From contig NZ_CP039290.1 in the NCBI RefSeq assembly GCF_004798705.1, positions 4,030,001 to 4,094,000 of the forward strand: a stretch of 64,000 nucleotides of DNA. The letters are read 5' to 3'. The stretch comes from Arthrobacter sp. PAMC25564 (GTDB lineage: Bacteria; Actinomycetota; Actinomycetes; Actinomycetales; Micrococcaceae). Each line of letters starts with the position of its first letter. Position 1 is the first letter of the stretch. Positions 1 to 8,906 of the stretch are shown here, one piece after another. A model generated the notes under the pieces. It ran no database searches, was not told the origin of the DNA, and worked only from the letters and a program-made list of their open reading frames with translations. The position numbers were made by a program, and so were the translations under genes.

Positions 1-1264
1 GTTCCTCCGCTACGGGCACGGCTGGCGGGTCATAGCGGCCATCGTCCCTCGCTGCGCCAGCAGCAAGGGGCTGAGGCAGTTCCACGCTCCGAAGATGGTA
101 CTCGACCGGAAGCCGGACGCCGTATTCAGGAGCTATGAGGGCGTCCGAAGTTCCGCGGGCCTGCAGAATGGTTTCAGCCATCTGCCCGGCCTGCCAGAAG
201 TGCCCGGAAGCGCTTCGGACCTGGATCTGCTTGGGAATCATTGCCACCATCAGGCCGGCGATGACTAGGAAGACAACTGCCCGCGCCGCAGTTGTGGCGA
301 TGGGTTTGGTTGGCATGCCCCGGATGATCCTCTCCAGCAGCGCCGCTGCGGGGATGATCATGGCCGGGGTGGTCCACAGAAAGTACCTCGCCGCAAAGAC
401 AGGCGTGATAGTAACGGACAAAGCCCATAGGAGGACCGGCGGGAAAATCCACCAACTGGCGAACAACACGACATCGGTCCAGTTACGAGGGCCACCCCCG
501 CCCCCGCGATAGGCAACCAGACCTGCCAGCGCCAGGAGGGCCACCGGCATGTACCACGTGAGGCTGCTCATCCCGGCCACGTCCTGCACGGCCCCGAGCG
601 CCGTTGGCACCGTTTGACTAACCTGCTTCACCTGCGTCGAAACCAGAACTCCAATGATCAGGCCAGGGACTATGCCGACGAGGGACAGGACCGCCATCCC
701 GCGGTCCCTGCGCACCAAGGCGAATAGCAAATGTACTCCGCCTACCATCACGGCAAATAAGTGGGCCAGCGGCAGCAGGGCCATTAGCAGAAGATAGAAC
801 GCTACGGGCCTGGGCCGGACGCGGTCACAAAGGGCTACGAACACCCAAGTGGCCAGCGTGGCAATGGCCGCAGCCCAGGAATAAGGGCGGGCCTCCTGCG
901 CGAAGGCAATCCACGAGAGCGATAGGACAGTGAGCATCGCGGCCAGCCAAGCCGCCCCGGCGTTGAAGAGGTAACGGGTCAAGCCGGTGAGAGCCACGGC
1001 AGCCACAGCGGCTCCCACCGCGGAGGGTAGGCGCATCCACCATAGTTCAGTGGACGCGTTTGTCCACAAGTGCAGGAAGGCATAATAGGGTGCGAAATTC
1101 ATGTCCTGTTGGCTCATGACGCGGACAAAATCCGGCCATGACAACTGGGACGACCACCAACTGACTGCCTCATCTCCACCAATATCCGACGCGCCGATGC
1201 CGGTCAGCGCGAGCAGAAGTGAAAATACGCCGACTACTACAAACTGACCCCGGCGCCGCGACAT
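1..1264 (-). CDS. GT-C fold glycosyltransferase (GT39/mannosyltransferase-like), C-terminus outside window
   Basis: This reading frame is open from an ATG at 1264 to the left edge, so it is truncated and at least 421 residues are visible. It encodes a polytopic membrane protein with many hydrophobic segments. The first extracytoplasmic loop carries an acidic pair in GGDEAVSWW (residues about 29-37), the position where lipid-linked-sugar-dependent GT-C enzymes hold their catalytic acid. A QEARPYSW segment follows near residue 125, a pattern common in this superfamily. The family transfers sugars from polyprenyl phosphates to cell-wall glycans or proteins outside the membrane. The substrate cannot be read from sequence. 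A polyprenyl-mannose-dependent transferase is the likeliest role. Confidence 0.8.
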   Translation of the reverse strand, partial: MSRRRGQFVVVGVFSLLLALTGIGASDIGGDEAVSWWSSQLSWPDFVRVMSQQDMNFAPYYAFLHLWTNASTELWWMRLPSAVGAAVAAVALTGLTRYLFNAGAAWLAAMLTVLSLSWIAFAQEARPYSWAAAIATLATWVFVALCDRVRPRPVAFYLLLMALLPLAHLFAVMVGGVHLLFALVRRDRGMAVLSLVGIVPGLIIGVLVSTQVKQVSQTVPTALGAVQDVAGMSSLTWYMPVALLALAGLVAYRGGGGGPRNWTDVVLFASWWIFPPVLLWALSVTITPVFAARYFLWTTPAMIIPAAALLERIIRGMPTKPIATTAARAVVFLVIAGLMVAMIPKQIQVRSASGHFWQAGQMAETILQARGTSDALIAPEYGVRLPVEYHLRSVELPQPLAAGAARDDGRYDPPAVPVAEE

Positions 1265-1371
1265 GAAATCACAGACCACGAGTCCCCCCTCGGTGTTCAT
1301 GGTGAATGAAACCCAGTATTTCGGGCGGCCCATGTCCGGGCAAGCAATCGGGAGGAAACGAGTAATTACTA

Positions 1372-1572
1372 GTGGCGAACCAAGTATTCGTTCAAGCCGC
1401 GAATTCCCGGGATATGGACCAGGCCAACGGAACGGTGGCCGCCATCGTCGACGTCGTGGTGTCGCTGCTGACCAGGCCCACCGACCCCTCGGTCATGAAG
1501 AACTGGTACCGGCGGGTCGCCGGCTGCGCCGTCGAGGAAGAACAGATTCCGGTCCTGGCGCACCAGGCCTGA
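1372..1572 (+). CDS. small hypothetical protein (66 aa)
   Basis: This is a short ORF with a GTG start and GC-rich third positions, which favours real coding over the antisense frames in the same place. A GGAGG lies 16 nt upstream, farther than ideal, and a stop codon shortly upstream prevents an earlier start. An internal ATG at residue 15 (MDQANG) is an alternative start. The protein has a central hydrophobic stretch (VAAIVDVVVSLL) and no motif I recognise. It stands alone between the glycosyltransferase and an acidic small protein. Existence is moderately likely and function is unknown. Confidence 0.42.
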   Translation: MANQVFVQAANSRDMDQANGTVAAIVDVVVSLLTRPTDPSVMKNWYRRVAGCAVEEEQIPVLAHQA

Positions 1573-1700
1573 GTCACCCGGCCGGTCGGCGGACCAAAAC
1601 TGCCAAAACACCGGCGGTGCCTCCCCAAGGAGGCGCCGCCGTCGGGCGTTTAAGTGTCAGTGTCCCGTCAGTGTTTAACCGTCGGCATCCAACCGTCGGG

Positions 1701-1898
1701 CTAGTCCTGTTCCTCCGGTTCGCGGAACTCGTCCGCGTCCAGCGGGACGGCCCGCTCATCTTCGTCGACAAGCTCCTCCTGCTCACTCTCCTCGTCCCAC
1801 TTCTCGTCATCGATGGGGGTGTCGTCGGCGAAGTCGTAGGCGGGATCGGACTCGACGGTTTCCCTGGGCTGGATGGGGATGGAGCCGGTGTTGTCCAT
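1701..1898 (-). CDS. small acidic hypothetical protein (65 aa)
   Basis: The ATG start is preceded by GGAGG at 1906-1910 with 7 nt spacing, a near-ideal ribosome binding site that decides the start. The product is extremely acidic, with more than a third Asp or Glu, has no cysteine and no membrane segment, and looks intrinsically disordered. Short acidic proteins of this kind are common and uncharacterised in Arthrobacter relatives. It is a single gene with no obvious operon partner. I do not recognise a family. Confidence 0.7.
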   Translation of the reverse strand: MDNTGSIPIQPRETVESDPAYDFADDTPIDDEKWDEESEQEELVDEDERAVPLDADEFREPEEQD

Positions 1899-2088
1899 GG
1901 TGCGACCTCCGTGCGCTCGAGCTGCTGGCAGTGGTCCAAGCTGTCCGCCCGCCCAGGCCGGGACCCGGGTGTTCGGCCGGCGGCGGGCCTGCCGGGAACC
2001 CGCCTGGCTCTCATTCGAACACCGCGGACCCTGAGGGTCAAGGGTTGCCCGCCGGTGCCAGCCAAAGGCCCTGAGACGGCACTATGGT

Positions 2089-2107
2089 TACGGTTTGCCT
2101 AAACTTT
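2089..2107. promoter_or_regulatory. possible DtxR/IdeR-type iron box upstream of the VIT gene
   Basis: The 19-nt segment beginning at 2089 matches the classical DtxR/IdeR palindrome (TTAGGTTAGSCTAACCTAA) at about 13 of 19 positions, including the GCCTAA core. It lies about 100 nt before the GTG of the ferritin-like/VIT gene. A DtxR-family regulator is encoded at 59586-60281 in this window. The match is by eye and may be chance. The rest of 1899-2202 shows nothing else I can name. Confidence 0.35.
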
Positions 2108-2202
2108 GGACTAAGGATTGCCAGCCGGAATTACGCTGGATTACGGGGTACTCTGGAGAGGCAACGGGGCCGCACCATGCCCTTTCAAGCCCAGGAGCTT
2201 TC

Positions 2203-3393
2203 GTGTTTCAGCACGCCAAATCTGACCAAGACAACGCAGCCGCAGACGCAGCCACCGCCCGCAGCGAAACCGCCGCCGCCCACGCGGCAGCGAGTGCCGC
2301 GGACCCAAGCAACGCGGCGAGCCCCGCGGACATCAAGCGCTGGCGCCAGTACCTCGCCGATGAACGGGCCGAAGCCGCCGTCTACCGTGACCTGGCCCAG
2401 AACCGCCACGGCGAAGAACGTGACATCCTGCTCGCGCTGGCCGAGGCCGAGGGCCGCCATGAGGCGCACTGGCTCCAGCTCCTGGGTGACAAAGCCGGCC
2501 GGCCACGCCATGCTTCGCTCCGCAGCCAGTTCGTGGGCTTCCTGGCGCGCCACTTCGGCTCCGTGTTCGTCCTGGCCCTGGCCCAGCGCGCCGAAAGCCG
2601 CTCGCCGTACTCCCGTGACCCTTCCGCCACCCCCGCGATGGCCGCCGACGAACAAATCCACGAAGAAGTCGTCCGCGGGCTCGCCACCCGGGGCCGCAAC
2701 CGGCTGGCCGGAACCTTCCGGGCGGCCGTCTTCGGCGCGAACGACGGCCTGGTCAGCAACCTTTCCCTCGTCATGGGCATGGCCGCCTCCGGTGTGGGGA
2801 GCCACGTGGTCCTCCTCAGTGGGGTGGCCGGGTTGCTGGCCGGGGCACTGTCGATGGGCGCCGGCGAGTTCATTTCCGTGCGATCGCAGCGGGAGCTCCT
2901 GGCCGCGACGCTTCCCACCCAGGTCACCCTGGCCGCGGCGCCCGCCCTGGACATCGAGCACAACGAGCTCCTGCTCGTGTACCTGGCCCGCGGAATGTCC
3001 CGGGAGGCCGCCGAACACCGCGTCGCCGAGCGGATGGGCCTGCTGGACTGCGACTGCGATCCAAGCCTCTCGCTGTGGCCGGAAAGCCGCGAGGCGCACG
3101 ATGAACACGAGGCTGTCGGCACCGCCTGGAGCGCGGCGGCGTCGAGCTTCTGCTTCTTCGCCTCCGGCGCCATCGTGCCGATCATCCCCTTCCTCCTCGG
3201 CCTGACCGGCGTCGCGGCGCTCGCGGTCTCCGCCGTCCTGGTGGGCCTGGCGCTGCTGTTTACCGGCGGCGTCGTCGGCCTCCTGTCCGGCACCTCCCCC
3301 ACCACCCGTGGCCTGCGCCAGCTCGCCATCGGCATGGGCGCTGCCGGCGTGACGTATCTGCTGGGCCTGGCGTTTGGCGCGGTGGTCGGCTAG
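2203..3393 (+). CDS. VIT1/CCC1-family iron/manganese transporter with N-terminal ferritin-like domain
   Basis: The start is the GTG at 2203, preceded by AGGAG at 2193-2197, giving 396 aa. Residues 1-42 are Ala-rich linker. Residues about 44-165 form a rubrerythrin-like helical region with Glu and ExxH metal ligands (YLADERAEAAVYRDLA, EAEGRHEAHW). Residues about 170-396 are a VIT membrane domain with the signature FGANDGLVSNLSLVMGMA and GALSMGAGEFISVRSQ, followed by three hydrophobic helices. Such fusions store or export Fe2+ or Mn2+ and protect against metal overload. A weak DtxR-like box lies upstream. The downstream protease gene overlaps the stop codon. Confidence 0.92.
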   Translation: MFQHAKSDQDNAAADAATARSETAAAHAAASAADPSNAASPADIKRWRQYLADERAEAAVYRDLAQNRHGEERDILLALAEAEGRHEAHWLQLLGDKAGRPRHASLRSQFVGFLARHFGSVFVLALAQRAESRSPYSRDPSATPAMAADEQIHEEVVRGLATRGRNRLAGTFRAAVFGANDGLVSNLSLVMGMAASGVGSHVVLLSGVAGLLAGALSMGAGEFISVRSQRELLAATLPTQVTLAAAPALDIEHNELLLVYLARGMSREAAEHRVAERMGLLDCDCDPSLSLWPESREAHDEHEAVGTAWSAAASSFCFFASGAIVPIIPFLLGLTGVAALAVSAVLVGLALLFTGGVVGLLSGTSPTTRGLRQLAIGMGAAGVTYLLGLAFGAVVG

Positions 3394-4331
3394 TGGAAGG
3401 TGCCGGCCTCCGGGATCGGAGGCCTCGGCACAGCAGCTCACGCACCGCCCGGCAGATGATCCGCAACCTGGCAACGGCGGCCCTGATCGCCGGCGCTACC
3501 GCTTTCCTGGTAGCCGGGTTCGTGCATGGCGATCTCCGGTTCGTGGGCCTCTTCGAGGCCCACCGCGGGACGAACAGCCATCCCCCCGCACAGCCATCGG
3601 CCCAGCCAACCGCAGGCCAGGCCGGCCAGCAGTCCGGCGCAACCGAGGAGGGGCCGCGGACCGACACTCCCCCGCCCGGGCTCGAAGAACAGGATGAGCC
3701 GCTCGGGAAACCGCGGAAGCCCGCCGTCGCCAGCGGTTCGTACAAGTTCCTTGCGACGAACGAGGACGGCTCGCCGGTGGGCTACTCCCCGTGCCGGCCG
3801 CTGCACTATGTGGTTAATGCCGAACTGGCGCCGGCAGGCGCGGAACAGCTCGTGGACGACGCCATCCGGACGGTGTCCGTGGCCACCGGCATCACATTCA
3901 TTAACGACGGCGCCACCACCGAGGCCCCCGCACCATCGCGTGCCCCCTACCAGAAGGACGCCTACGGGGACCGGTGGGCACCGTTGCTGATCGCGTGGAC
4001 GACTCCGGAACAGGCACCCCAGCTCAAGGGCCCGGTGATCGGCACCGGCGGCAGCACCCACTTCAGCTACGGCGACGGCCCCAAGAGCTTCGTCACCGGC
4101 AGCCTGGAACTCGATTCCCCACAGATCGCCGAGGAGCTCAGCCGGCGCGACGGGGCCGGGTACGCCACGGCCGTGATCCTGCACGAACTGGGCCATGTGA
4201 TGGGGCTGGAACATGTTGATGATCCGCGGCAGCTGATGTACCCGGAGATCGGCGCCCCGGACGGCCTGGCCGCCGGAGACCTGAACGGACTGCAGGCGCT
4301 GGGCCATGCCCAATGCCGCAAGGACCTGTAG
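3393..4331 (+). CDS. matrixin-family (M10-like) zinc metalloprotease, membrane-anchored
   Basis: The GTG start overlaps the stop of the VIT gene. An ATG 63 nt inside (MIRNLATAALIAG) is an equally plausible start. A single N-terminal hydrophobic segment (LATAALIAGATAFLVAGFVHG) serves as signal anchor, followed by a Pro/Gln/Ala-rich linker of about 75 residues. The C-terminal domain carries HELGHVMGLEH (residues about 264-274), the HExxHxxGxxH zinc motif, and a Met-turn LMYPE about ten residues later. Metzincins of this type cut extracellular proteins. The substrate is unknown. The stop is 4 nt from that of the convergent LOG gene. Confidence 0.88.
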   Translation: MEGAGLRDRRPRHSSSRTARQMIRNLATAALIAGATAFLVAGFVHGDLRFVGLFEAHRGTNSHPPAQPSAQPTAGQAGQQSGATEEGPRTDTPPPGLEEQDEPLGKPRKPAVASGSYKFLATNEDGSPVGYSPCRPLHYVVNAELAPAGAEQLVDDAIRTVSVATGITFINDGATTEAPAPSRAPYQKDAYGDRWAPLLIAWTTPEQAPQLKGPVIGTGGSTHFSYGDGPKSFVTGSLELDSPQIAEELSRRDGAGYATAVILHELGHVMGLEHVDDPRQLMYPEIGAPDGLAAGDLNGLQALGHAQCRKDL

Positions 4332-4335
4332 CCGT

Positions 4336-5469
4336 CTACGCGTCCAGCACGGCGAGCGCTTCCTCCACGGTGTCCACGAGGAAGATCCGGCTTTCCATCC
4401 GCCGGCCGGCGGCCAGGCTCTGCAGCAGGGGCCATGCCGGGAAGCGGCGCAGCCAGTGCTCCTCCCCCACCAGCACCATGGGAGTGATGGTCTGCGGAGC
4501 GCCGTAGTAGTTCTCGCAGGCGTCCTGGAAGATCTCCTGCACGGTGCCGCCCGATCCGGGCAGGAAGATGATGCCCCCGTTGCAGAGCTCCAGCAGGATT
4601 GCTTCGCGGATGGCGTTGGCGAAGTACTTGGCGACATGGGTGGCGAAGAAGTTTGGCGGCTCATGCCCGTAGAACCAGGTCGGGATCCCCAGCGACGGCG
4701 TTCCTTCCGGGTGGCGGCCGACGACGGCGGCTGCTGCGCGCGCCCACTCCGACACCGAGGGCCGAAAGGTGGGCACGGCGGCAAGGTCTTCCAGCGCCTG
4801 CTGGAAATCGGAGTCCGGGACCGTGCTGAGGTAGGCACCCAGATTGGCCGCCTCCATGGTTCCGGGCCCCCCGCCGGTGGCGACCACCCGGTTGTTCCGC
4901 GCCAGCAGCCGGCCCAGCAGCGCGGCCTCTTCGAAGCGTGCGGTGCCACGGCGGGCAGCATGGCCGCCCATGACTCCGACCATGGTCCGGCCGGTGCAGA
5001 GCTCGGAGCGGGTCAGCTCGTCCAGGGCATCGCCGATCGCGTGGTCATGCAGGGCGGCGGCGAGCGTTGCGTCGAGGCGGTGACGCTGGCCGGGCCGGAT
5101 GCTCCATTGGTACACTCGGGCGTCGAGGGTGTCCTCGTAGCGTGAGGTTTCGATTCCCGCATACAGTTCCTTCGGGCTGTACAGCTGCCCGCGGTAGGGG
5201 TTAAAAGGTACGTCCTCGAGTCTGGGAAAGATCAGGGCGCCCCGGCTGCGCAACGCCCCCTCGACCCCCGCGTCAAAGGTGCAGCCCAGGAAGATCGCAC
5301 CCTGGACGTCCAGGGCCGCCAGCGGTGCGCTGCGGCCGCGCAGGTCCAGCGACTGGGCGTGCCAGCCGTGCATGCTCCGTGCCCCGGCCGCGACCAGCCG
5401 GTCGAAGCTGTCGAGGCTTTCGACTTCCAGCGTGCGCGGACTGGGGTGCAGGCTGCGGGCGGCGCTCAT
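4336..5469 (-). CDS. LOG-family (lysine decarboxylase-like) nucleotide-binding protein
   Basis: The product of 377 aa has an N-terminal half with no motif I recognise and a C-terminal Rossmann half with ATGGGPGTMEAANLGAY and LPGSGGTVQEIFQD, which correspond to the paired GGG and PGGxGTxxE motifs of LOG/TIGR00730 proteins. Small LOG proteins are cytokinin-nucleoside monophosphate phosphoribohydrolases. Long forms like this one are less well defined and may act on purine nucleotides. The gene is convergent with the matrixin and lies just downstream of the SRPBCC gene on the same strand, 9 nt apart, so the two may be cotranscribed. Confidence 0.85.
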   Translation of the reverse strand: MSAARSLHPSPRTLEVESLDSFDRLVAAGARSMHGWHAQSLDLRGRSAPLAALDVQGAIFLGCTFDAGVEGALRSRGALIFPRLEDVPFNPYRGQLYSPKELYAGIETSRYEDTLDARVYQWSIRPGQRHRLDATLAAALHDHAIGDALDELTRSELCTGRTMVGVMGGHAARRGTARFEEAALLGRLLARNNRVVATGGGPGTMEAANLGAYLSTVPDSDFQQALEDLAAVPTFRPSVSEWARAAAAVVGRHPEGTPSLGIPTWFYGHEPPNFFATHVAKYFANAIREAILLELCNGGIIFLPGSGGTVQEIFQDACENYYGAPQTITPMVLVGEEHWLRRFPAWPLLQSLAAGRRMESRIFLVDTVEEALAVLDA

Positions 5470-5478
5470 ACGGCGCGC

Positions 5479-5973
5479 CTAGTGGTGCTGTTCCGGGGTA
5501 CTGCCGGCTTCAAGGCCGCCGGAGCCCGCCAGATAGGCGTCGAGCTTGGCCAGGGTCTGTTCCAGGTTTGCCGGATGGCGGCGGAGGTAGCCCGCCAGCC
5601 GGAGGAAGATCCTGCCGCGGACCTGCCTCGCGTCCCATTGCTCGGTGACCAGGGTGCCGGGTTTGCCGGCCGCGTCGGTGGCGGGTTCCAGCAGGTAGCG
5701 CCACACATGGCCGTAGAAGTGGCGCCAGGCGATACGCCGGCCTTCCTCGAACTCGCACACGGTGTTGAGGATCTTGTAATCCACCCGCACGTTCATCTCC
5801 ATGCCAAACTTCGCGCCGAGGGCCAGCCGCCCGGGGCCGTGCGGCTGCGCTCCCTTGACCGTGCCCGAGCCGTCGATCACGCTGTGCAGGGCGGGTGTGG
5901 CCAGAACGTCGAAGACTGCTTCCGGAGTGGCCGCGACAAACCGGCTGCGGGACACGAGATAGCTGTTGTTCAT
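5479..5973 (-). CDS. SRPBCC-fold protein (polyketide cyclase/dehydrase-like)
   Basis: The 164-aa product starts with a segment typical of START/Bet v1-like ligand-binding proteins (SRSRFVAATPEAVFDVLATP) and continues with alternating strands and a long C-terminal helix (RRHPANLEQTLAKLDAYL). Proteins of this fold bind hydrophobic ligands in a central cavity. No catalytic motif allows a narrower assignment. It precedes the LOG gene in the same direction and is divergent from the GATase gene at 6014, with a 40-nt gap that must hold both promoters. Confidence 0.85.
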   Translation of the reverse strand: MNNSYLVSRSRFVAATPEAVFDVLATPALHSVIDGSGTVKGAQPHGPGRLALGAKFGMEMNVRVDYKILNTVCEFEEGRRIAWRHFYGHVWRYLLEPATDAAGKPGTLVTEQWDARQVRGRIFLRLAGYLRRHPANLEQTLAKLDAYLAGSGGLEAGSTPEQHH

Positions 5974-6013
5974 CCGGCCATCCTAGCCCTCGGATTCTGT
6001 TGCAGAATAAGCC

Positions 6014-6775
6014 ATGCAGACTTCCCGCAACTCCCCCGGCAGCCGGCCCCGCATCGGTATTCCCGTCCGCCTCAGCAGCTCCTCCGACCCGGATCCCCGG
6101 GTGGCCGAGGCCAATGACCTCTTCGACTACATCGTGGAGCTGGTGCGCGAGGGCGGCGGCGAACCGGTCCTGCTCACCGCGGCTCCTTCGGCCGCAGAGC
6201 TCACGGCGCTCGACGGCGTCGTCCTGCCAGGCGGCGGCGACCTGGACCCCCGGCTCTACGGCGAGGAACAAAGCGCGGCATGCTACGACGTGAACCGTGC
6301 CCAGGATGACCTGGACGTGGCCCTCGCCCGGCAGTCGATCGGCGCCGGCGTGCCGGTGCTGGGGATCTGCCGGGGGCACCAACTGCTGAATGTGCTGTAC
6401 GGCGGCACCCTGATCCAGGACATGGTGCCCGGGACGGTGGCGCACAGCGAGCCGGCCCCCGTGCACGGTGCCGGCCCCTGGGCCTGGCATGAAGTCGAGG
6501 TGCGGCCGGGTACCAAGATCGCGGGCCTCTACGGGAGCGGCGACGGCGTCACCGTGAAGATCGCGTCCGGCCACCACCAGGCGGTGGCCCGGGTGGCGGA
6601 CGGCCTCACGGTGACGGCCGTCGCGGAGGACGGAACCATCGAGGCCCTGGAGGATCCGGAGCGCTGGGTAGCGTCCGTCCAATGGCATCCCGAGGCCCTG
6701 GAGCTGTCCGCCGAGGAGCGGATGGCACCGTTCCGGGCATTTGTCGCCGTGTGCCGGGCCCGCCGGCAGGGTTAG
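6014..6775 (+). CDS. class I glutamine amidotransferase, gamma-glutamyl-GABA hydrolase family (peptidase C26)
   Basis: The 253-aa product carries VLPGGGDLDPRLYG, the nucleophile elbow GICRGHQLLNVLYGG and the His-Glu pair in QWHPEALEL, completing the Cys-His-Glu triad. A SGHHQAV motif is typical of the PuuD subfamily. PuuD hydrolyses gamma-glutamyl-GABA in putrescine breakdown. Without puu or GABA genes nearby the exact substrate is uncertain. The stop overlaps by 4 nt the stop of the convergent dehydrogenase gene. Confidence 0.9.
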   Translation: MQTSRNSPGSRPRIGIPVRLSSSSDPDPRVAEANDLFDYIVELVREGGGEPVLLTAAPSAAELTALDGVVLPGGGDLDPRLYGEEQSAACYDVNRAQDDLDVALARQSIGAGVPVLGICRGHQLLNVLYGGTLIQDMVPGTVAHSEPAPVHGAGPWAWHEVEVRPGTKIAGLYGSGDGVTVKIASGHHQAVARVADGLTVTAVAEDGTIEALEDPERWVASVQWHPEALELSAEERMAPFRAFVAVCRARRQG

Positions 6776-7821
6776 CCGCGGCTCCCCTGGCTGCGGGCTG
6801 CCAGGGATACCTTGACAGGCAGCCCGGTCTCCAGTGACTCCTGGGCGGCATCGGCAACCCGCGACGCGGCCACCGCGTCCTCCGGGGTGCACGGGTTGTC
6901 CCGCTCGCCCAGGATCAGCTCGACGAAGGCCGCCAGCTCAGAGCGGTAGGCCGCCTCGAAGCGCTCCGCGAAGGTGTGGTGCGCCTCCCCGGACGGGAAC
7001 GCGACGCCGGCTTCGGCCGAGGCCAGCGCCGATTTCTCGTCCAGGCCCACCATAAGCGAACCGGCCGAACCCTGGATCTCCAGCCGGACGTCGTGGCCGG
7101 CCCCGTTGTAGCGCGAGGCGCTGACGGTGCCCAGCGTGCCGTCGTCGAAGGTCACCAGCGCGAGGGCGGTGTCCACGTCCCCGACCGCCCCGATGGCGGG
7201 ATCGCCGTTGTTGGAGCCCTTGGCATAGACCTCGACGATCTCCCGTCCGGTCAGCCAGCGCAGGATGTCGAAATCGTGCACCGAGCAGTCCCGGAACAGG
7301 CCGCCGGAGCCGGCCAGGAACTCCACCGGCGGCGGGGCCATGTCGCAGGTGACCGCCCGCAAGGAGTGGATCCAGCCCAGCTCCCCGGCGGTGAACGCGC
7401 GCTTGGCCTCGAGGTAGCCGGCGTCGAAGCGCCGCTGGTGGCCGATCTGGACCGTGCCGCCCTTGGACCGGATGTAGTCCAGCACAGGCTCGGAGTCGGC
7501 GACGTTCATGGCCACCGGCTTTTCGCAGAACACCGGGATACCGGCGCCCACGCCCGCCTTGATCAAGCCGGGGTGCGTCCCGGTGCCGGTGGCGATGACC
7601 AGGCCGTCGATGCCGGAGCCGATCAGGGCCTCCACCGAGGGCAGGAACCCGGCATCCAGCCCGGCAGCAACCGTGCGGGCATGCTCCTCGGCCACATCGG
7701 TCAGTCTCAGCCCGACGTTGATTCCTCGGGGGCGGAGCACACTGTTCAGCGCAGAGATGTTGCGGGCGTGCATGACGCCGATGCGTCCCACTCCCACGAG
7801 TCCAAGGGTCACGTTCTTCAT
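6772..7821 (-). CDS. iolG: Gfo/Idh/MocA dehydrogenase, probable inositol 2-dehydrogenase (IolG-like)
   Basis: The 349-aa product has the Rossmann motif GLVGVGRIGVMHARNI, the catalytic FCEKPVA lysine motif and an HDFDILRWL segment typical of inositol dehydrogenases. It oxidises myo-inositol or a related inositol to an inosose using NAD. The start follows AAGGAATCCT and overlaps the previous gene by 4 nt, so it is the last of three dehydrogenase genes translated from the importer operon. The symbol reflects the closest functional match. Which of the four dehydrogenases in this locus handles myo-inositol cannot be told from sequence. Confidence 0.88.
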   Translation of the reverse strand: MKNVTLGLVGVGRIGVMHARNISALNSVLRPRGINVGLRLTDVAEEHARTVAAGLDAGFLPSVEALIGSGIDGLVIATGTGTHPGLIKAGVGAGIPVFCEKPVAMNVADSEPVLDYIRSKGGTVQIGHQRRFDAGYLEAKRAFTAGELGWIHSLRAVTCDMAPPPVEFLAGSGGLFRDCSVHDFDILRWLTGREIVEVYAKGSNNGDPAIGAVGDVDTALALVTFDDGTLGTVSASRYNGAGHDVRLEIQGSAGSLMVGLDEKSALASAEAGVAFPSGEAHHTFAERFEAAYRSELAAFVELILGERDNPCTPEDAVAASRVADAAQESLETGLPVKVSLAARSQGSRG

Positions 7822-8906
7822 AGGATTCCTTCGATGGTTGTCGGGCTGGAGCTGCCGGCGGGCCGTCCCGCCGCGGGCCTTTCGCCGGGAAACACGATGC
7901 CGAGCTGGTTCCTGATGGCGTCGGCGACGGCCATGGTCCGGACGGACTCGGCGAGCGGCCGCTGCGGAACCTCGAGCTGCCCCGCCGCAACGGCACGGGC
8001 GACGGCGGCAGCTTCGTAGTGCAGCCCCTCGAAGTGCGCCCCGGCGGCCTCCTCGTAGGCCAGCCGGGTTCCGTCCGGGAAGCGCACGGTGAAGCCGCCG
8101 GGCATGTTGAAGGGACCGTCAATGGTCAGCGAGGCTTCCGTTCCCACGATGGTGGCCGAGGTCGGCGTGAAATTGTGCAGCTGGGTGTTCATCACCGCCT
8201 GCTTTCCGCCGGCAAAGGACATCACGGCGGAAAGCTGGGCGTTAACCCCGGAACCGTGCGGTTCACCGAGCGCCAGGAGACGGTCCGGTTCGCCCAGCAC
8301 GGACGTGATCAGCGAGAGCGGATAGGTCCCCAGATCCAGCAGCGGGCCGCCGGCCAGGGCCGGGTCGAAGATCCGGTGGCTGCGGTCAAAATGCTCGCCG
8401 TATTCAGCGAAGACCGTGGTGAGCTCCCCGAGCATTCCGGCGTCGAGCACCTGCCGGATGACGTCGAACTTGGGCAGGAAGAACGTCCACATTGCTTCGG
8501 CGGCGAACAGGCCGGCCCCGGAGGCCCGGCTGGCGATTCCTGCCGCCTGTTCGCGGTTGATGCCGATCGGCTTCTCGATCAGGACATGCTTGCCGGCGTC
8601 GAGCGCCATGAGCGCAGCCGCATAGTGGAAGTTGTGCGGCGTGGCCACGTAGATGATGTCGACGTCGGAAGCTGCCAGCTCCTCGTAGCTGCCGAAAGCC
8701 GCCGGGATTCCGTGCCGCCCGGCAAACATTTCGGAACGGTCCAGCGAACGCGAGGCGATCGCGGCAATCAGCTGAGAGGAGTGTGCCTGGACGGATTCCG
8801 TGAAGCGCTCCGCGATCCAGCCGGGACCCATGATCCCCCAGCGCAGCGGGGGCGCATCACGGGAATCCGGAACCCGGGACGGCGGCAGCGAGCGCGGCCC
8901 GGTCAT
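7818..8906 (-). CDS. Gfo/Idh/MocA-family oxidoreductase
   Basis: The 362-aa product has a nucleotide-binding segment WGIMGPGWIAERF, the signature HVLIEKPIGINREQA with the catalytic lysine, and the long C-terminal alpha/beta domain of the family. It resembles the trans-1,2-dihydrobenzenediol/glucose-fructose oxidoreductase branch more than IolG. It overlaps both neighbours by 4 nt (ATGA) and is therefore translationally coupled within the inositol importer operon. An NAD(P)-dependent oxidation of an inositol or sugar is inferred. The substrate is unknown. Confidence 0.88.
   Translation of the reverse strand: MTGPRSLPPSRVPDSRDAPPLRWGIMGPGWIAERFTESVQAHSSQLIAAIASRSLDRSEMFAGRHGIPAAFGSYEELAASDVDIIYVATPHNFHYAAALMALDAGKHVLIEKPIGINREQAAGIASRASGAGLFAAEAMWTFFLPKFDVIRQVLDAGMLGELTTVFAEYGEHFDRSHRIFDPALAGGPLLDLGTYPLSLITSVLGEPDRLLALGEPHGSGVNAQLSAVMSFAGGKQAVMNTQLHNFTPTSATIVGTEASLTIDGPFNMPGGFTVRFPDGTRLAYEEAAGAHFEGLHYEAAAVARAVAAGQLEVPQRPLAESVRTMAVADAIRNQLGIVFPGERPAAGRPAGSSSPTTIEGIL

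Noticed and set aside
2185..3474. 429-codon open frame on the minus strand opposite the VIT gene
   Set aside because: Gly/Gln/Arg-rich shadow without motif. The plus strand encodes a clear VIT protein.
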